Shown here one piece after another: positions 8,356-16,249 of a DNA stretch of 64,000 bases (within the stretch, counting starts at the first letter, position 1; each line of letters begins with the position of its first letter). Source of the DNA: DASTEQ01 sp040905185 (GTDB lineage: Bacteria > Chloroflexota > Limnocylindria > QHBO01). A model generated the notes under the pieces. It saw only the letters and a list, made by a program, of their open reading frames with translations, was not told the origin of the DNA and searched no databases. A program made the translations under genes and the position numbers. The stretch is taken from the NCBI GenBank assembly GCA_040905185.1, contig JBBDRZ010000007.1, positions 124,001 to 188,000 of the forward strand, written 5' to 3'.

Positions 8356-9212
8356 TCCGGCACCGGGACGTGGTGCGTATCGGCCCGCCGAGCCAGCACG
8401 CCGCGCCGCGGGCCGACGAATAGCGCGACCAGGAAGGCAGCCGTCTGGGTGAGCACGATCGTCGCCCCACTTGCCACATCAAGCCAGAACGAAAGGTAGA
8501 GCCCGATCACCGACGATGCCACGCTGATGGCCACGGCCAGCGTGACAAGGCGCCCGAATCGGACGGTCAGAAGCTGGGCGGCAGCGGGCGGCGTCACAAG
8601 CATGGCCACCACCAGGATGATGCCCACGGCCTGGAGGCTGACGACGATGGTCAGCGCCACCAGAGCCAAGAACAGGTACTCGAGCAACTCGACCTTGAGG
8701 CCCGAGGCAGCGGCACCCAGCGGGTCGAAGGTCGCATACAGCAGCTCTTTCCACAGGATGCCCACGATCACCAGGGTGCCGGCGGCCAGGATGACCAGCA
8801 CGACCAGGTCGGTTGGGCTGATCGCCAGCACGTTGCCGACCAGGATGGCGAACAGATCCCCCACGTAGCCGCGGATGGTGCTGAACAGGAAGATGCCGAG
8901 GGCGAACATGCCGGCGAACAGGACCCCGATCGTGGTGTCCGAGCGCAGGTTCCCGCGGCGGGTGATGTAGCGGGTTGCCAGCGCGGTCGACACGGCTGCG
9001 ATGGCGGCGCCGATGAAATACGACCCTCCCATAAGGTAGGCGGCCACCACCCCCGGGAAGGCGGCATGACTGATGGCGTCCCCAATGAAGGCAAGGCCCT
9101 TGAGGACCACGTAGGTGCCGACCACCGCGCACACGACCCCGACCATCACCACGGCCAGCAGCGAGCGCAGGAAGATGTCGTAGGCCAGGGGATCGACGAT
9201 GAGATCGATCAT
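8352..9212 (-). CDS. Metal ABC transporter permease (ZnuB/MntB type)
   Basis: A 286-residue integral membrane protein with about eight hydrophobic segments. It carries the family regions VVLKGLAFIGDAISHAAFPGV and QAVGIILVVAMLVTPPAAAQLL, typical of ABC-3 permeases for zinc, manganese or iron. It pairs with the ATPase just upstream (ATGA overlap at 9209-9212) and the lipoprotein at 10083. The metal cannot be assigned from the permease alone. The neighbouring Fur-family gene makes zinc or manganese likely. Confidence 0.92.
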   Translation of the reverse strand: MIDLIVDPLAYDIFLRSLLAVVMVGVVCAVVGTYVVLKGLAFIGDAISHAAFPGVVAAYLMGGSYFIGAAIAAVSTALATRYITRRGNLRSDTTIGVLFAGMFALGIFLFSTIRGYVGDLFAILVGNVLAISPTDLVVLVILAAGTLVIVGILWKELLYATFDPLGAAASGLKVELLEYLFLALVALTIVVSLQAVGIILVVAMLVTPPAAAQLLTVRFGRLVTLAVAISVASSVIGLYLSFWLDVASGATIVLTQTAAFLVALFVGPRRGVLARRADTHHVPVPE

Positions 9213-10066
9213 GAGTCGCGCCCGCCCTCGTGGAAGTGACGCTCGTGGGCCGGCGGTGCGTCATGGTGGTGGGCATCGTCGACGAGGACGCGTCCGCCAT
9301 CCAGCCGCAGCAGGTGGCCCCCGTAGGCGCGCGCCAGGACCGCGGCGTCGAGGGCGATGGACGATGGGCCGTCGGCGACGATAGTCCGGTTGATCGCGAT
9401 CACGCGTTCAAAGCACTCGGCCGCACAGGCCAGGTCGTGGGTCGTGGCAATCACGGTCCGGCCGGCCGCCGCCTCGGCCCCCAACAGGTCCATGATGTCG
9501 TCCTGGGTGGCAGGGTCGATGGCCGTGACCGGCTCGTCGAGCAGGAATACCTGGGCCGAGGTTGCGATGGCCCTGGCCAGGAACACCCGGCGTCGCTGGC
9601 CGCCGGACAGGGCGCCGATCTGCCGATGGCGGAGGTGCTGCATGCCGACCCGTTCGAGGGCGTTGTCGGTGGCCGCCGTGTCGTCCGACCCGGGACGGCG
9701 GAGAGGCCCGAGAAGCGGATAGCGACCCATCATCACCACCTGATCGACCGTGACCGGGAACGCCCAATCCACCATTTCGGCCTGGGGGACGTAGGCCACC
9801 TGCCGGGCATGCGCCCCCGGCGCATCGCCGAGGACCAGCACCTCGCCCCGCCACGGCTTGATGAGCCCGGCGATGAGCTTGAGCAAGGTGCTCTTGCCCG
9901 CCCCGTTGGGGCCGACCACCGCCACCAGCGAGCCCCGCGGCACGTCCAGCGCGACGTGTTCCAGGGCCAGCGTCTCGCCGTATCCGGCGTCCACATCCCG
10001 AAGCTGCACGTCGGGCATTGACACGGGCCCGGTGCTTGCTTGGGGTGGGGGGCTCATGCTCTGCAT
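9209..10066 (-). CDS. Metal ABC transporter ATP-binding protein
   Basis: A 285-residue ABC ATPase. It has Walker A GPNGAGKST, Q-loop VAYVPQAEMVDW, signature ALSGGQRRRVFLARA, Walker B VFLLDEPVTAID and the H-loop VIATTHDL. A His-rich C-terminus (DDAHHHDAPPAHERHFH) is reminiscent of metal-handling segments in zinc transport ATPases. The outer ATG at 10066, 16 nt after the znuA-like stop, is reported. An inner ATG at 10018 (MPDVQLRDV) matches the family start better, and neither has a clear ribosome binding site. Confidence 0.92.
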   Translation of the reverse strand: MQSMSPPPQASTGPVSMPDVQLRDVDAGYGETLALEHVALDVPRGSLVAVVGPNGAGKSTLLKLIAGLIKPWRGEVLVLGDAPGAHARQVAYVPQAEMVDWAFPVTVDQVVMMGRYPLLGPLRRPGSDDTAATDNALERVGMQHLRHRQIGALSGGQRRRVFLARAIATSAQVFLLDEPVTAIDPATQDDIMDLLGAEAAAGRTVIATTHDLACAAECFERVIAINRTIVADGPSSIALDAAVLARAYGGHLLRLDGGRVLVDDAHHHDAPPAHERHFHEGGRDS

Positions 10067-10082
10067 CTGGCTATTGTCGTCG

Positions 10083-10973
10083 CTAGCGCAGCGCCTCCAC
10101 GATGCGCTCCACGTCCCAGCGGATCATGCCCACGAACGAGTCGCCCGGCGGATCTCCCAGGCTGTCGCTGTACAGGTCCGCCACGACGGCCACACTCGTC
10201 TCGGCGGCAATCTGCTCCACGAGTTCAGACGGGAACTGGTCCTCGCTGAGGATGGCCCGCGCCCCTGAGGCGCGAATGGCGTCGATCAGCGCAGCGACTT
10301 GGCCCGCGCTCGGGTCCTGCCCGGGCGCCTCGACCACCGTGCCCACGATCTCCAGGCCGTAGGCCGACGCGAAGTAGGGGAACGCGTCGTGGAAGGAGAC
10401 GACCCGTCGCTGCCCGGTCGGGATCGAGGCCAGCTCGTCTCGCACGAATGCGTCCAGCTCCTCCAGCACCGCACCGAAGTCCGAGGCGCGCTGCGAGTAG
10501 CCTTCCGCCCCGTCGGGATCGACCTCAGAGAGGGCCGCGGCGATGCGGCCGACGTAGCTGATGGCGTACGCCACGTTCAACCATAGGTGCGGATTGGTGC
10601 CGCCCTCCTCTTTGTCCGCGATGTAATCCGCGCCCGGCACGTCCTCAGCCAGGCGCAGCACGGGGGCCTGGCTGCCGGCCTCGCTGACCAGGTCCACGGC
10701 CCAGTCGTCGAGGCCGAGCCCGTTCATGACCACCAGGTGGGCGTCGACGAAGGCGATCACGTCCGAGGGGCGGGGGTCAAAGGTGTGCGGTTCCCCGCCC
10801 GGGGGAACGAGGGACCGCACCGCCACTCGGTCGCCCCCCACCTCGCTGACCAGGTCCGCGAATACGGTGGTCGTCGCGACAACCTGGACCATCGAATCCG
10901 GTGCCGGGCTGCCGGAGGGCGTGCAGGCCACTACCGCGAGCACGACCGCGAACGAGATGAAACCGGGTCTCAC
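10083..10973 (-). CDS. Metal ABC transporter substrate-binding lipoprotein (ZnuA-like)
   Basis: A 296-residue cluster A-I solute-binding protein. The start is followed by a lipoprotein signal peptide with lipobox VVAC. The mature domain has VVATTTVFADLVSEVGGD, GGEPHTFDPRPSD (metal-ligand His), NPHLWLNVAYAI (second His), VVSFHDAFPYF (third His) and ILSEDQFPS. It captures zinc or manganese for the permease. The GTG at 10973 is preferred over an ATG 25 codons upstream. It places the signal peptide at the N-terminus and lies 7 nt after a minus-strand TATCAT (10986-10981). First gene of the four-gene metal operon. Confidence 0.93.
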   Translation of the reverse strand: MRPGFISFAVVLAVVACTPSGSPAPDSMVQVVATTTVFADLVSEVGGDRVAVRSLVPPGGEPHTFDPRPSDVIAFVDAHLVVMNGLGLDDWAVDLVSEAGSQAPVLRLAEDVPGADYIADKEEGGTNPHLWLNVAYAISYVGRIAAALSEVDPDGAEGYSQRASDFGAVLEELDAFVRDELASIPTGQRRVVSFHDAFPYFASAYGLEIVGTVVEAPGQDPSAGQVAALIDAIRASGARAILSEDQFPSELVEQIAAETSVAVVADLYSDSLGDPPGDSFVGMIRWDVERIVEALR

Positions 10974-10980
10974 GACGCTG

Positions 10981-10986
10981 ATGATA
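10981..10986 (-). promoter_or_regulatory. Candidate -10 box for the metal transporter operon
   Basis: The minus strand reads TATCAT, then 7 nt, then the GTG of the binding-protein gene, giving a leaderless arrangement. A Fur-family repressor binding here would block the operon, but no clear dyad is visible. Confidence 0.5.
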
Positions 10987-11080
10987 CCGCGTCTCGTCAA
11001 CAGACAAGCCCGCGGAAGGTCCGCGGCCACGCCCGTGCTACGATCCAATCAACAAATCCATCCCATCTCGGAGCCACTGC

Positions 11081-12346
11081 TTGCCGCCAACCCCGACCAC
11101 GCCCCGTCGCCGAACGCGTCGCCGCGCGCCGGTCCCGCCGCACACCGACGGCCGCCAGCCCACCGCCGAACCGACTGCCGAACCCCTCTCCGCGCTGACT
11201 GCGGCCGTGATGGCCGCTGCGGCCGGGTATCGGTTCGGGGACATCGAGGTCCCGGTCACCATCGCCCGCGCGCTGGAGCAGATGGGCTACGTCACCCCCA
11301 CCGAGGTCCAGGCCCGGGCCATTCCGCCCCTCCGGGCGGGCCACGATCTCATCGGTCAGGCGCAGACCGGGACCGGCAAGACGGCCGCGTTCGGGATCCC
11401 CATCGTCGAGCACGTGGACCCCGGCTCGAAATCGGTCCAGGCCCTGGTCCTGACCCCCACCCGGGAGCTGTGCCAGCAGGTCACCGCCGAGATCGCCCGC
11501 ATCGGGCGCTTCCGGAACGTCAAGACGGTGGCCATCTACGGCGGAGCGGCCATGGACCGCCAGATCGCCGCCCTCCAGCGCGGAGCGCAGGTCGTGATCG
11601 GCACCCCGGGACGCGTTCTCGACCTCATCCGTCGCGGGGAGCTGCGCCTCGAGTCGGTGCGGACCGTGATCCTCGACGAGGCCGACCGGATGCTGGACAT
11701 GGGCTTCATCGTGGACGTGGAGACGATCCTGGCCCGCTGCCCGCGCCAACGCCAGACGGCGCTGTTCAGCGCCACAATGCCGTACGCCATCCTCCGCATC
11801 TGCGATCGGTTCATGCGCCGCGACGCGGACCACATCGCGGTCCGTCCCGAGCTGAAGATGGTCGAGACGGTCCGCCAGATGGTCTACTTCGTGGCCGAGC
11901 AGGACAAGGTGGCGGCCCTGGTTGAGCTGGCCGATGGGTTCGGGTTCGATCGGCTCCTCATCTTCCGCCATACCCAGATCGGCGTGGATCGTCTCACCGC
12001 CTCGCTCAAGCGGCGGGGAAGGAACGCGGCCGCCCTCCACGGCGGCCTGTCCCAGCGGGAGCGGGAGAAGACGCTGGCCGCCTTCAAGGTGGGCGAGATC
12101 CAGTTCCTGGTGGCCACCAACGTCGCCAGCCGCGGGCTGGACATCACCGACCTGCCGTACGTCCTGAGCTACGACATCCCCGAGGACGCGGACACCTACG
12201 TCCACCGGGTGGGTCGCACGGCGCGGATGGGACGCCCCGGGACCGCCATCACGTTCGTCGCCGAGTGGGATCTCGACGCGTGGCAGGCCATCCGGTCCGA
12301 GGTGGGCATGGAGGTCGAAGAGGGGGAGCTCGGCCTGTACCGATGA
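11081..12346 (+). CDS. DEAD-box RNA helicase
   Basis: A 421-residue ATP-dependent RNA helicase. The motifs appear in order: Q motif region FGDIEVPVTIARALEQMGYVTPTEVQ, motif I AQTGTGKTAA, motif Ia PTRELCQQ, GG in IYGGAAM, TPGR, motif II LDEADRM, motif III FSATMP, motif V TNVASRGLDI and motif VI HRVGRTARMGR. An Arg/Pro/Thr-rich tail of about 35 residues precedes the core. It likely remodels RNA structures. The start is a TTG at 11081 with GGAG 8 nt upstream. A TACGAT at 11039-11044 may be the -10. It is divergent from the metal operon and the first gene of a tightly packed run to 18.9 kb. Confidence 0.93.
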   Translation: MPPTPTTPRRRTRRRAPVPPHTDGRQPTAEPTAEPLSALTAAVMAAAAGYRFGDIEVPVTIARALEQMGYVTPTEVQARAIPPLRAGHDLIGQAQTGTGKTAAFGIPIVEHVDPGSKSVQALVLTPTRELCQQVTAEIARIGRFRNVKTVAIYGGAAMDRQIAALQRGAQVVIGTPGRVLDLIRRGELRLESVRTVILDEADRMLDMGFIVDVETILARCPRQRQTALFSATMPYAILRICDRFMRRDADHIAVRPELKMVETVRQMVYFVAEQDKVAALVELADGFGFDRLLIFRHTQIGVDRLTASLKRRGRNAAALHGGLSQREREKTLAAFKVGEIQFLVATNVASRGLDITDLPYVLSYDIPEDADTYVHRVGRTARMGRPGTAITFVAEWDLDAWQAIRSEVGMEVEEGELGLYR

Positions 12347-13041
12347 CCGATCAGCCGCTGGGCGACGAGCCGATCCGTCCCCAGCTCGCCACTGAGGCAT
12401 CGGTCGGGATCAACAGCCCGCATTGGTCGTTCGAGCCGTACTGGATCGGGGAACGGCTGCTCGCTCGCGTCGCGGACGGGGAAATTCGACTGACCGATGC
12501 CGGCGGACACGCCGTCGACGAGTTCTACCCCGACCTGGCCGAGGTGCTGCGGACCTCGGTGGACGCCGACCAGGCGGTGCTGGACGGGATCTGGACCGCG
12601 CAGCCGTTCCTGGGTCGCGGATCGGCGGCCGAACGCTGGTCCGAAGCGCTGGCGGACGAGGCCGGCGATCTCCCCGAGGACGGACCCGATCCCGCCGAGC
12701 TGGAGAAGCGCCGCGCATTCGTGGTCGTCGACCTCATCGAGCTGGACGGGCAGTTCCTGGGGGAGCACCCGTACCAGGAACGCCGCCGCCTCCTGTCGGG
12801 GGTCGTCAGCGAGAGTGTTCGGCTGCGGGTCACGCCCTCGATCAAGATGCCGCTCCAGTCGTGGTTCCACGCCTGGCAGGAGAACGGATTCAGCCGCGCG
12901 GTGGCCAAGCACGCCAACTCGCGCTACCGACCCGGGACGTCGAACGAGGACTGGATCATCATCACCATCGACTCGGGCCGGCACCCCGGCGTGGCCGGCC
13001 TGTTCTGGAAGGGACGCAAGAAGCGCGAGATCACCCGGTGA
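12343..13041 (+). CDS. ATP-dependent DNA ligase-like pseudoenzyme
   Basis: A 232-residue protein aligned by eye to the adenylation domain of ATP-dependent (LigD-type) ligases. SFEPYWIGERLLA stands where ligases have FEPKWDGYRALA. AVLDGIW follows, then FVVVDLIELDG (motif III-like), ERRRLL, and VAKHANSRYRPG before DW (motif IV/V region). The nucleophilic lysine of motif I is Tyr33 here, and the following Asp-Gly is Ile-Gly. Classical ligase chemistry is therefore unlikely. It might bind nucleotide or nucleic acid, or a protein partner; the function is unknown. The ATG overlaps the helicase stop (ATGA), and the next gene overlaps its stop (GTGA). Confidence 0.65.
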   Translation: MTDQPLGDEPIRPQLATEASVGINSPHWSFEPYWIGERLLARVADGEIRLTDAGGHAVDEFYPDLAEVLRTSVDADQAVLDGIWTAQPFLGRGSAAERWSEALADEAGDLPEDGPDPAELEKRRAFVVVDLIELDGQFLGEHPYQERRRLLSGVVSESVRLRVTPSIKMPLQSWFHAWQENGFSRAVAKHANSRYRPGTSNEDWIIITIDSGRHPGVAGLFWKGRKKREITR

Positions 13042-14339
13042 GCGTCGCCTCCGCCCTCGATGCGCGCGGTCGGGCCGCGGTGCGGGGGGTCGGCCAGGCG
13101 GACCTCATGGTCGGGATCCCCAGCTTTGGCAACGCCGACACCATCGGCTACGTCGTGCGGGCCGCGATGGCCGGCATGGTCCAGTACTTCCCGGAGTTGA
13201 AGCCGGTCCTCGTCAACGCCGACGGCGGATCGCCCGACGACACGCCACGGGTGGCGGTCAGCACCGAGAGCCCCGCCTATCTCGAAAAGATGATCCTGGT
13301 CCGGCCGCCGCATCGGCTGCGGCGGGTCGCGGTCACCTACCGCGGACCCAGCGGCAAGGGGTCCGCCGTTCGGGCGCTGCTGGAGGTCGCCCGCGAGTTG
13401 AAAGTCGAGGCCCTGGTCCTGGTCGACTCCGACCTGCGGAGCATCGTGCCCGAGTGGATCGAGCTGCTGGCAGGTCCGATCCTGAAGGGCGGCTACGACT
13501 ACGTTGCCCCGCTGTACGCGCGCCACAAGTTCGACGGGACCATCACCAACCAGATCGCTTACCCCCTGACGCGGACCCTGTATGGGCGGCGGATGCGCCA
13601 GCCGATCGGGGGCGAATTCGCCTTCAGCCGCGACGTGGTCAACGCCCTGCTGGAACTCGACGATTGGGACGAGGCCACGGCGAAGTTCGGGATCGACATC
13701 TGGATGACCCACCACGCCCTGGCGGCCGGGTTTGCGGTGTGCCAGACCAGGCTGGGGGCCAAGATCCACGACCCCAAGGATCCCGCCTCCGACCTGGGAC
13801 CCATGTTCCGGCAGGTGGTTGGCACCCTCTTCCGGCTGGCCGGCTCGATGTCCGGGGCGTGGCTCCCGGTCCGCGGCTCGCAGCCGGTTCCCGAGTACGG
13901 CTTCGAGCGGGTGGTGCTGCCGGAGCCGCTATCGGTCAACCAGGCCAAGCTGGTGGACGCCTTCGAGACCGCGCGCCTGGCCCAGCGCCAGGTGTGGAAG
14001 CGGACCCTGGCCGGGGAGCAGCTAGAACGGGTGCAGGCGCTGCCTGCCGAGGATCCTGCGGCCTTTACCTTCCCCTCCGAGCTGTGGATCCGCTGCCTGT
14101 ATGACGCGTTGCTCGCCTTCCAACGGCCGGGCATCGACCGCGAAGCGCTGCTGGCGGGGCTGACCGGGCTGTACTTCGGGCGCACCGCGGGCTTCTTCAA
14201 CGAGGCGCGTGAGATGACCGATGAGCAGGCCGAGCGGCTGGTCGAGAGCCAGGCCCGGGAGTTCGAGGACCTCAAGCCGTGGCTGGTGCGCGCCTGGCAG
14301 GCGCAGTCCGCCGGGGGGCCGGCCGAGGGGCCGGGCTGA
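13038..14339 (+). CDS. GT-A fold glycosyltransferase (mannosylglycerate-synthase-like)
   Basis: A 433-residue nucleotide-sugar transferase. It has MVGIPSFGNADTIG at the N-terminus, KGSAVRALLE, a DxD-type VLVDSDLRS, IGGEFAFSRDVV, and a metal-site-like FGIDIWMTHHALAAGFAV followed by GAKIHD. This order resembles GT78 mannosylglycerate synthase and relatives that build glycosyl-glycerate solutes. That assignment is by eye and the donor and acceptor are not proven. The GTG at 13038 overlaps the previous stop as GTGA. The next gene, a GpgS fusion, starts inside its stop (TGATG). Together with glycerate kinase this points to compatible-solute synthesis. Confidence 0.75.
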   Translation: MSVASALDARGRAAVRGVGQADLMVGIPSFGNADTIGYVVRAAMAGMVQYFPELKPVLVNADGGSPDDTPRVAVSTESPAYLEKMILVRPPHRLRRVAVTYRGPSGKGSAVRALLEVARELKVEALVLVDSDLRSIVPEWIELLAGPILKGGYDYVAPLYARHKFDGTITNQIAYPLTRTLYGRRMRQPIGGEFAFSRDVVNALLELDDWDEATAKFGIDIWMTHHALAAGFAVCQTRLGAKIHDPKDPASDLGPMFRQVVGTLFRLAGSMSGAWLPVRGSQPVPEYGFERVVLPEPLSVNQAKLVDAFETARLAQRQVWKRTLAGEQLERVQALPAEDPAAFTFPSELWIRCLYDALLAFQRPGIDREALLAGLTGLYFGRTAGFFNEAREMTDEQAERLVESQAREFEDLKPWLVRAWQAQSAGGPAEGPG

Positions 14340-16249
14340 TGGCCCGCCGGCGCGGACCGTATCGGGTCCTCATGCCGCTCGCCAACCCGCGCACCGCGCG
14401 TGACCTGATCCGCATCGGTTCCCACCTCGCCCACCGGCGGCCGACCGAGATCACCGCCCTGGGCATCGTGGAGGTCCCCGAGGGCGTGTCGCTGGCGGAG
14501 GGCGCCAGCCGCGCGCGCCAGGCCCGCCGCCTGCTCCAGCGGGTGCCTGACTTCCGGGACGACGCGTCGGTCGAGGTCCATACCGCGGTCCGCATCGGCC
14601 GCCAGGCGTCGGAGGGGATCGTGGAGGCGGTCGCCGAGATCGGGGCCGACCTGGTGGTCTTCGGCTGGGGCGGCCCGCAACCGACCGGCCTGCGGCACGC
14701 CGTCTTCTCGACCACCATTGACCAGGTCGTCCGTGAGGCCCCATGCGACATCGCCGTCGTCAAGCAGCGCGCCCTGGGAACCGTCCGCTCCATCCTGGTC
14801 CCGGTTCGGGGCGGCCCGAATGCCGAGCTGGCCCTCTCGCTGGCCACCGACCTGGCGCGCGGCTTCGCAGCGGAGCTGGTCGTCCTCCACGTGGTGCCGC
14901 CCGAAGGGGGCTCGGCTGCGCTCGACGACGAGCGGGCGGCCCTCGGCCGCCTGGTCAGGGGCAACACCCGAGGCGTCAAGGTCCGCCAGCTGCTGGTCGA
15001 GGCGCCAACCGTGCGGGGCGCCATCCTGAGGGAGGCCGCGAACCACGACCTGGTCGTGGTCGGGGCCTCGGCCCAGCCGACCGGAGCCGGATCGGGCCGG
15101 CGCCTGTTCGGGCGGCTGGCGGAGACGGTCGCCAGCCGTGCCAAGCCAACCGTGATGGTGGTCAAGACCCGCCAACCGTTCACCGCGGTCACCTTCGAGC
15201 ATCTGCGGGCCGAGACCGGAAGCCTGCCCGCCGCGGACGCGGCGATCGAGCAGAGCCGCAGCCTGCCGAGCGTGGTCGACCGCTGGTTTGCCGAGAACAC
15301 GTTCGACACCAGCGAATTCCGAGACCTCAAGCGCCTGGTGGACCTCAAGGAGCGCCAGGGCCTGACCATCAGCGTGGGACTGCCGACCCTCAACGAGGAG
15401 AAGACCATCGGGCTGGTCATCCGTCGCATTCGCGATGCGCTCATGGACCGCGTGCCGTTGGTGGACGAGCTGCTCGTCATCGACTCGGCCTCCACCGACC
15501 GGACGGTGGAGATTGCCCGCGAGCTGGGAGCCCCCGTGCGCCAGCACGACACGATCCTCCCGGAGTTGGGCAGCCACGTCGGCAAGGGCGAGGCGCTGTG
15601 GAAGAGCCTGTACGAGCTGCGCGGGGACATCGTGGTTTGGGTCGACACCGACATCCGGAACATCCAGCCTCGCTTCGTGTACGGCCTGCTGGGCCCGCTC
15701 CTGCGCGAGTCGCGGATCCACTACGTGAAGGGCTTCTACCAGCGGCCCCTGACAGCCGGTGGGCGGCGGCATCCCGACGAGGGCGGACGGGTCACCGAGC
15801 TCACCGCGCGGCCGCTCATCAATCTCTTCTTCCCCGAGCTGTCCGGCATCATCCAGCCCCTGGCAGGCGAGTACGCCGGGCGGCGGGAGTTGCTCGAGTC
15901 GGTGCCGTTCTTCACCGGCTACGCGGTCGAGATCGGGCTGCTCATCGACATCCTGGACCGCGTCGGGCTGTCCGGGATCGGCCAGGTCGACCTCGAGCGC
16001 CGGATCCACCGCAACCAATCGCTGGTGGACCTGTCGCGGATGGCCTTTGTCATCCTCAAGGCCGGCATCACCAAGCTGGAGGAGCGTCAGCGCATCGAGC
16101 TGCTGACCGACATGGGCGAGCGCATGAAGCAGATCCGCCAGGAAGGTGACAAATTCAGCCTGGACGTCCGCGAGGTGGGCGACGAGATCCGACCGCCGAT
16201 GAACACCATCCCCGCCTATCTCGCGAGGCGCAAGGAGCTTTCCCGATGA
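14339..16249 (+). CDS. Fusion of two UspA domains with glucosyl-3-phosphoglycerate synthase
   Basis: A 636-residue three-part protein. Residues about 1-140 and 145-290 are two universal-stress-protein (UspA) domains (YRVLMPLANPRTARDLIRIG, then SILVPVRGGPNAELALSLA with LVVVGASAQPTGAGSG). Residues about 330-600 are a GT81 GpgS domain: SVGLPTLNEEKTIG, ELLVIDSASTDRT, GKGEALWKSL, VWVDTDIRN, YVKGFYQRPL, GGRVTELTARPLINLFFPEL, LAGEYAGRRELLESVPF and HRNQSL. GpgS transfers glucose from NDP-glucose to 3-phosphoglycerate, the first step to glucosylglycerate. Ordinary GpgS enzymes lack the Usp domains, which may sense ATP or stress. The start ATG overlaps the previous stop. Confidence 0.85.
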   Translation: MARRRGPYRVLMPLANPRTARDLIRIGSHLAHRRPTEITALGIVEVPEGVSLAEGASRARQARRLLQRVPDFRDDASVEVHTAVRIGRQASEGIVEAVAEIGADLVVFGWGGPQPTGLRHAVFSTTIDQVVREAPCDIAVVKQRALGTVRSILVPVRGGPNAELALSLATDLARGFAAELVVLHVVPPEGGSAALDDERAALGRLVRGNTRGVKVRQLLVEAPTVRGAILREAANHDLVVVGASAQPTGAGSGRRLFGRLAETVASRAKPTVMVVKTRQPFTAVTFEHLRAETGSLPAADAAIEQSRSLPSVVDRWFAENTFDTSEFRDLKRLVDLKERQGLTISVGLPTLNEEKTIGLVIRRIRDALMDRVPLVDELLVIDSASTDRTVEIARELGAPVRQHDTILPELGSHVGKGEALWKSLYELRGDIVVWVDTDIRNIQPRFVYGLLGPLLRESRIHYVKGFYQRPLTAGGRRHPDEGGRVTELTARPLINLFFPELSGIIQPLAGEYAGRRELLESVPFFTGYAVEIGLLIDILDRVGLSGIGQVDLERRIHRNQSLVDLSRMAFVILKAGITKLEERQRIELLTDMGERMKQIRQEGDKFSLDVREVGDEIRPPMNTIPAYLARRKELSR

